Positions 58,701 to 64,000 of a stretch of DNA of 64,000 nt are shown piece by piece (the stretch's first letter is position 1; each line of letters starts with the position of its first letter). The translations under genes were made by a program, and so were the position numbers. The DNA is from Paramacrobiotus metropolitanus (Eukaryota > Tardigrada > Eutardigrada > Parachela > Macrobiotidae), in contig NW_026570221.1 of NCBI RefSeq assembly GCF_019649055.1, positions 2,480,001 to 2,544,000 on the forward strand, given 5' to 3'. Under the pieces are notes generated by a model. The model worked only from the letters and a program-made list of their open reading frames with translations, was not told the DNA's origin and did not search any database.

Positions 58701-60239
58701 AGCTTATACGTAATAATTTAATGATTAACCCAGTTTTTGTTTTCATTAGTTGCTAGTAAGGTGAACTCCATTATTTCCATCAGATGTCATTAGTGACCAT
58801 TACCACTTTAAATTTTGGAGTGCAACTTTCCAGAGTACAAAAAGCACAAGATTTTATCGTTATCTGTAATACAGGGGTGCCGCGCCAAGTTCGGACAGTT
58901 GCGAAAATTAAATTTGAAATATTTGTGTGCTTGGTTCTACTCTTTATTTTGCAGTTTTCTAGTGTAACGTTTTAATGCGGATTTGAATATGCTAAAATTT
59001 GAAATGCTAAATGGCATAATAAGTAGTCAGCCAATTAAAACCTGGATGGGGTAGTAGTCATTTCCAGAGGGCTCACAACTGACCTTCTAGAAAATTCCCC
59101 ACGTGACATTTTTTCATGGACATTTTTCTAAACTGTTTGGTAGCGTTAAAGGTATGTAAAAGTGGTCAGTAGAAACTTTCCCGTGGCTGGTGCTCGAGGT
59201 GACCCAGAAAGAAGGTGCACGCACCTCCCATCGACTTGTATGTTAAAAAGTGCTTCCGGAAAAATGTGGTTGCCAAGCGCGCAGAGATTCATAACTTCGA
59301 GATCATGTTTTCGAGGAACGAGACATGCATCAAAGTAGAGGATTTTTGTATCCTATCTGTTATCTACCAAGCATGCAATAAGTAATATAGAGGTGGCAGA
59401 AGAATCGGAGAAAACACCGACAAAGCAGTGGCCAAATAAATTTTGCGCTGGTGCGAAAATCTCCTGAAACGGGATGTCGCAGGCCTTTTGGGCAAACAGA
59501 AAAGCCTAAAATGTTGCTCAATGCTTAGCCAACGAGTTTTTTTTACATACTTGACTCATCCGACCTACTGCGATTCCTGTGCGAGCTCTCGCAGAGCACC
59601 GTCCACAACTCTGACAGTGCCTCCAGTAATACTGCAAAGGTCACGTCGCCATCATTGGAACAGAATGGAATCAAAAGAATTTAGCAAGGGCTTTGAATGA
59701 CAAACAGTTTAGCGTAAACTTTTTTGGACTGTAGCACCTGTGGAATTTCTTGACAAATTTTAGATGGGAGGGAGACTAGGATGGTCGTTGGGTCGAACCG
59801 CATTTTTAATCAGGTTTGCATTACTTTAAATCTCGCTGTAGTGCAAGCCACGCCCTCAGCCGCGCCACTCATAGTGAAAAAGATGCGTAACACATACGGT
59901 AATAATAAAAAAATCGAATAACTGGTAATTTGTTGGTGGGTGTCCTATAGTGATTTTTAAGAGGAACTGTCCGAAATTGGCGCGGCACCCCTGTAATATA
60001 TTCAATATGGCTGCGTGCGCGGGTAAACACGGGCGTTGGTGGGGTGCACCGGGTGGATCTTAGTGTCCACGCGGGTGTTGGCTATGGGCACGGAGTTCAT
60101 GCACGGGCGCTGGGTGTGTGTACAGCTAATTTATTTATTTTCTGATCTTCTGTTTCGCGGATTTTATAATAATATATATAAAATATTCAAATATAATATA
60201 TATATATATAATAAATTTATATATATTGTAAATATATAT

Positions 60240-60312
<73 letters not shown>

Positions 60313-63300
60313 TATAAAATATATATAAATAATATAATATTTATATATACATATATATATAATATATAAATATATATATTATATATATATTCTTATGTTT
60401 TCCTATATTTTGTCATGTTTTTTATGCTTTCTGATGTTTTCTTACGTTGGGAGGGTCGAAATAACAGCGTATCGTTTCCTGTTACTTATCGTTATTGTTC
60501 AGGCTACACGAGACTTCGGCTGCCTGAATCTTGGGCCGGCCAGCTGCTTGCATTAATATTATATTGTTTGAGAAGTGTGATAATTAACTGCTGAATGTCC
60601 CGGACAGGACAGGCTGATGGTGCAAATAAATGGTGATGCAATGCAAATTTTTTCTACGGTTTAATTTAAGGTTTGTTCTTATTGGAAAGCCAAATCATGA
60701 CACCATTTAATCGGGGTGCTAAATTAAAACAGCTTTGCGGTACCGTACATCATTTTTTAGCATGTTATTTTAATAAATGAGTGCACTTGCTTTGTAACAT
60801 TTGTGCTTACTGTAAAATACGGTAAACTTACGCCTGTTTTGATTGAAGATTTTTTAGGCTGTTTAAGAAAGTACAATAACGAGCTTTGCTCGAGCGGAGC
60901 GGAAAGCTAACAAGCGGCTTTATTGCAACTCACTCAGCCGTGTCACTGGACTGCCTTCCCTTGGTGGCTGGCTGTTCTGCACAACCTGGGCACGGTGATC
61001 ACGAATTCTCGCTAGTTTTTATGTGATCACGAATACTAAGCCTGTCCTCGTACCAATGCAAAAGAAAATACGAGTAATTAAGTAAGTTTTCAGAGTTTTG
61101 CAAGACCGGTTGCGATTTTAAGCAGTGCCCCCGTCTAAATTTTTTTAAGTACCCACTTTTCCGAAATTCTAAAAGGGCACGTCCTCCATCTCACCCATCC
61201 TACAGTTTGTTTCCTATTTTTTGGTTCAGAGACGAAAAAAAGGTGTGGCTCATTCACAACTTTACACAGTTTACAGAGAATGAGAATATTAAATTTTCGA
61301 CTCTGTGCATTCTTTATATACAGATAAATCCATCAGGTTTAAAATCAGTCTTACAGCCGTAGTAGCACAGTGCGCACACAACCGCACTCGCTGCAGTAAG
61401 TCGGAACCAAAAATGCGCCGTGGTAACAGCGGTGGTAAAATGGAAAATACTGTTGCCGCAGGATGATGTTATACCCCAGAATCTGGTGTTTTAAACATAG
61501 AAACGCATTCGCATAATTATGTATGTAGTAGAAAAGTCCCGATTTTGGATGCCTCCTACCATTACAGATTTTTGCGCAATTGCGCGTGCCAATATTAGCA
61601 TCAGGCTGCGATGTGAGAACCCCCCGGCCCCCAGGGGCCAAATAAATTTCAGGGAAGGTAAAAACAAATTATACCATGCAAGCAGTGCAGTCAACTATCG
61701 TACGGTTCGTACCTACTTATCAATTGTCACAGGTTGCTATGTAACGTACGATGCGCAGTACAGCACCGCAGTACGAAACTCCTGCGCATAGCCACTTCGC
61801 AACTCCAACAGCGGAGTGCTTGGACCGGAAGCCGGTGTGCTTGGATTGAACGATAGGCGCACTGAGTGAAGGGGGGTGTTAGGATTGGAAATGTATTACG
61901 TGTGCGTAATCAGTAGCTGATCTATGAGTGTACAATCTTCATAGCTGATCAGTGAGTGTAACGTCCACTCAGTACACTTATCCCTAATGATGATCAGACT
62001 TCTGGGAGAAGTGCTGACTAATGTATCTGTATGACTGTTATGTTACCAACTGTGGTATATAAGCGAGTGTTGTACAGAACATCTATGAACACCTTGTGGA
62101 CATCACTGAATGAACAACTGCGGATGTGTCTGAGTTGGTTCGTTAGTACAGTTAGTACGGTAGTCAGTTATCACCTTCCTACAGACCACTATTTAATTTT
62201 CAAGAGTTACAGTTCCTGAACGTACCAGAAGAGCCTTTATTACGTTGGTCCAGAGTCTACTGGCTATTTTTTCAGACCTCTTTGACAGTGGGAACTACAG
62301 CCATCCAACCGAAAAGAAAGCCATAGATATTTACCACCAGTGCATGAATCAAACGCACGAAATTTGTAAGTTACTGAAGCACGCGTCAGCTTGGCTAATC
62401 ATAGTTCTATATTGTTTTATCAGAATCGTTTCCCATGTATGGCATTGCATAAGAAGCACTACCATCCGCTTCAGCGCGCGACTACACACTGTATTCTGGG
62501 GTTAAATTGAGCCGAAATCTACAGTATGCCCTATGTTATACGGTTGGGGTACACTTTGCAACTCTAGCTCAACTGAACCCGAAAATATAGTGAACAGCGA
62601 CGACTGGCGGCGGTTGGCATTGAATTTCGGAAAACTTTTCGCTCAGATATTTACTTACGGTACTATTATACGAGTACTTTGTGTACTTAATTCTGGGATG
62701 GACTTGCTCATTAGCGACACAAGTCTGAATTAATTTGTTCATATGCGGAACCGTTGATCCATTTGGACCAGCTGCCAACATAAAATTAGTTATGTCCTGC
62801 CGCGCACTGCAATACCCGGCGTTTTACGTAGAGGGTGCTTCTTTGCGACGGCATATCAAAAAATGCATTTGTGACGCAAAAACTTCGAATCACAAAAACA
62901 TCCCATTGAATAATGTTTCCACAGCCTCAGAATCCCGCGACCAAACCTTGTTTAGCACCGTGAACGACCTGCTGGGTGGATGGTCACTGCTCAATGAACA
63001 GTCCAATGTGTCCGCCGTTCGTCTGAAAGACACTCTCATTCGTCTGCAGCAGAACAACATCCAGACCTTCGGTCTTCTGTACGTTGGTGACAATATCGTG
63101 TCCGGCGACGAGCAGATCCTGTACTTCATGGCGCCTGAACGTCTCGCACTGCGGGCCGCACAGTGGCAGCCAAATGCACTGGACAACGCCCATGTCAACA
63201 GCACCATTAATAACACATTCGTAAAACTGTTCCAAGCTTGGATTCCCATCGTGCAGCAGTTAGCTAATGCGACCAATACGAACGTCCAATGGTCTACAAA

Positions 63301-64000
63301 CTGAAAACCGGCTAAAGGGAGCCATTATGTTAGAAGCCGTGCTAAATGCGGTGAGCCTCGATTCTATCAGTCATTAGCGGGTTTATTTTTTCTGATTTAC
63401 AGTATGTTTGGATCATTTTATGTTGTGATCATTATTTGTTTTATACAAAATTTACTACATTTAACCTTACATTTCATTTTATTTTTTCAAAATCGCTTTA
63501 TCTTTGAAAAAGGTTTCATTAATTGCTCAAACGATGTTTTACTTGTTTCCGAATTTCGTTGTTTGGAATTTTAGAGATTTTTTATTCAGGGTGTAAAAGG
63601 AAGCCAGGATGGTTTGAGGCGGATAGCGTTCGGTGACCTTTCGGCATCGCCATACCGTTCGCAGTTTCTGGCCAATTTTCTGCCGGTCTTCAATGCCATG
63701 CTGAAAGCTTTCAGGGTGAATTTCCAAGCCACAACGACCACAAAGTTTGGGGACACCAGAACAGGGTATCTTCTTCATCTGGACAAAACGATGGCGCAGT
63801 TGGAAGCGCAGGGAAACGCGGGACAGACGACATTGGCCGATTGGTTATGGTGGAACGCCGTCCATCGTTATCTCTATCAACCGACGCACCAGTGCGTGGA
63901 GCTGGTAAAAGCAAGCATGCCGTTGACCGTCTCGGGGTTGTTCTTTAAGACATACATCGGGCACAGAGCTCTACAAAAGGTCAACACAAAAACTTTTATT
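55748..64000 (+). CDS. M13 (neprilysin-like) metallopeptidase, N-terminal part, continues past the window
   Basis: Exons: about 55,748-55,809 (SVCTSELCHHV), 56,004-56,150 (MDPTVDPCVDFYAYACDRW, the cysteine-rich start of M13 ectodomains), 62,213-62,365 (EKKAIDIYHQCMNQT), 62,925 to about 63,350 (LLGGWSLLN, then LLYVGDNIV and AIMLEAVLNA) and 63,590 onward (LADWLWWNAVHRYL, CVELVKASMP). Phases fit across the first four (1-1-1). Between the LLGGW part and AIMLEAVLNA, near 63,280-63,305, the frame must shift by +1 or -2, so either a small indel or an unrecognised micro-intron exists. The zinc-binding HExxH motif lies beyond the window. The intron 56,151-62,212 contains a complete LTR retrotransposon. 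Confidence 0.75.
56347..56669 (+). repeat. 5' LTR (TGTTAGG...CAAGA)
   Basis: Includes a TATATAAG box near 56,519 and ends directly before the primer-binding site. Confidence 0.9.
56670..56682 (+). promoter_or_regulatory. Primer-binding site complementary to an internal part of tRNA-Met
   Basis: GATTATGAGACC is the complement of GGTCTCATAATC. Elongator tRNA-Met anticodon arms carry GTCTCATAATC, so priming by an internal (half-tRNA) site is suggested, as known for copia-class elements. Confidence 0.55.
57650..58425. repeat. 91-bp satellite array with 363-bp higher-order unit
   Basis: About eight and a half units of about 91 bp. Each contains the palindrome CAGTACTTTA-TG-TAAAGTACTG, GGTCAGTAC and CTCCCGCATGCCGTGAATCC. 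Variant units recur in the same order 363 bp apart (57,656 and 58,019), giving a four-unit higher-order repeat. Confidence 0.85.
58872..59993. mobile_element. 1.12-kb Tc1/mariner-type non-autonomous element, TA target duplication
   Basis: TIR CAGGGGTGCCGCGCCAAGTT, extended to 29 bp, matches the inverse of 59,965-59,993 with one mismatch. TA flanks both ends (58,870-58,871 and 59,994-59,995). No transposase was recognised inside. Nested in the LTR element. Confidence 0.8.
60165..60392. repeat. AT/TATA microsatellite
   Basis: About 230 bp of mostly (TA)n with AATATAT variants. Confidence 0.95.
61868..61876 (+). promoter_or_regulatory. Polypurine tract before the 3' LTR
   Basis: GAAGGGGGG directly abuts TGTTAGG of the 3' LTR, the expected place for plus-strand priming. 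Confidence 0.75.
61877..62205 (+). repeat. 3' LTR
   Basis: Matches the 5' LTR almost base for base, which implies a recent insertion. Its right end lies seven bases upstream of an exon of the M13 gene. Confidence 0.9.

Larger units (their letters stand above)
56347..62205 (+). mobile_element. 5.86-kb non-autonomous LTR retrotransposon with GTTAC target duplication
   Basis: LTRs at both ends are nearly identical: 323 bp and 329 bp, the difference being one 6-bp insertion (CTGTAT). GTTAC at 56,342-56,346 is repeated at 62,206-62,210. The primer site starts at the first base after the 5' LTR, and a GAAGGGGGG tract ends at the first base of the 3' LTR. No gag or pol is left inside; the interior holds a satellite array, a MITE and a microsatellite. 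Confidence 0.9.

Noticed and set aside
60036-60317. ORF ending in a tyrosine/isoleucine repeat
   Set aside because: Translation of the TA microsatellite.
1-64000. CRISPR array or bacterial operon structure
   Set aside because: Repeats have no regular spacer pattern and the genes, introns and transposons are eukaryotic.

Overview
The window looks like invertebrate genomic DNA, most plausibly from a small ecdysozoan such as a tardigrade. This is inferred from short GT-AG introns, rhodopsin-like GPCRs, an M13 (neprilysin-like) peptidase gene, a Cul3-like gene and a varied set of transposons; no marker here settles the species.

Bases 1 to about 22,400 belong to one huge plus-strand Ty3/gypsy-class retroelement whose 5' end lies left of the window. 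In order it holds a coiled-coil Gag N-terminus, a capsid-like domain, a CCHC knuckle with a GQGGQ/RGG tail, charged linkers, a DTGA protease, a very long protease-RT spacer, reverse transcriptase (YIDD), RNase H and integrase. About 9 kb of extra coding sequence follows pol: a 378-aa ORF with MMPNQ repeats, a protein with three tandem copies of a ~125-residue domain, a probable winged-helix array, a CxxC/CxxC protein and a 776-aa basic protein. The reading frame is broken many times, nearly always by a -1 step at a short A run. A ~1 kb structured non-coding tail ends the element.

Two nucleotide-level signals cover this element and are not explained by its proteins. AGGTCA/TGACCT (usually AAAGGTCA) occurs roughly 120 times by hand count, in several coding frames, on both strands and in non-coding DNA, about ten times chance. 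There are also several families of small hairpins whose loop is constant while the stem changes sequence but stays complementary (loops AAAGTAA, GAAGGG and ACAAGC; long forms around TTTCGAACC and TTACGGC). This covariation across paralogous copies, inside and outside coding sequence, is the best candidate for a previously undescribed system: a dispersed structural code in a giant retroelement RNA, or mobile coding palindromes comparable to Rickettsia palindromic elements.

From 22.4 to 64 kb is host DNA with transposons. Minus-strand GPCR genes lie at 23.7-24.6 kb (no visible TM7) and 26.2-27.3 kb (complete). A broken jockey/CR1-type LINE lies on the minus strand at 40.5-44.1 kb. A kinase pseudogene (45.1-45.6) matches the intact two-exon kinase gene at 52.0-53.3 kb. 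The N-terminal exons of a Cul3-like gene are at 49.4-51.1 kb. An M13 peptidase gene starts near 55.7 kb and runs off the right edge; one intron holds a complete 5.86-kb LTR element (56,347-62,205) with a 5-bp target duplication, which itself contains a satellite array, a Tc1/mariner-type MITE and an AT microsatellite. Further repeats include a foldback element with ~360-bp arms (46.75-48.66), three loci of GCGGCAAAATAGC hairpins, and several MITEs.
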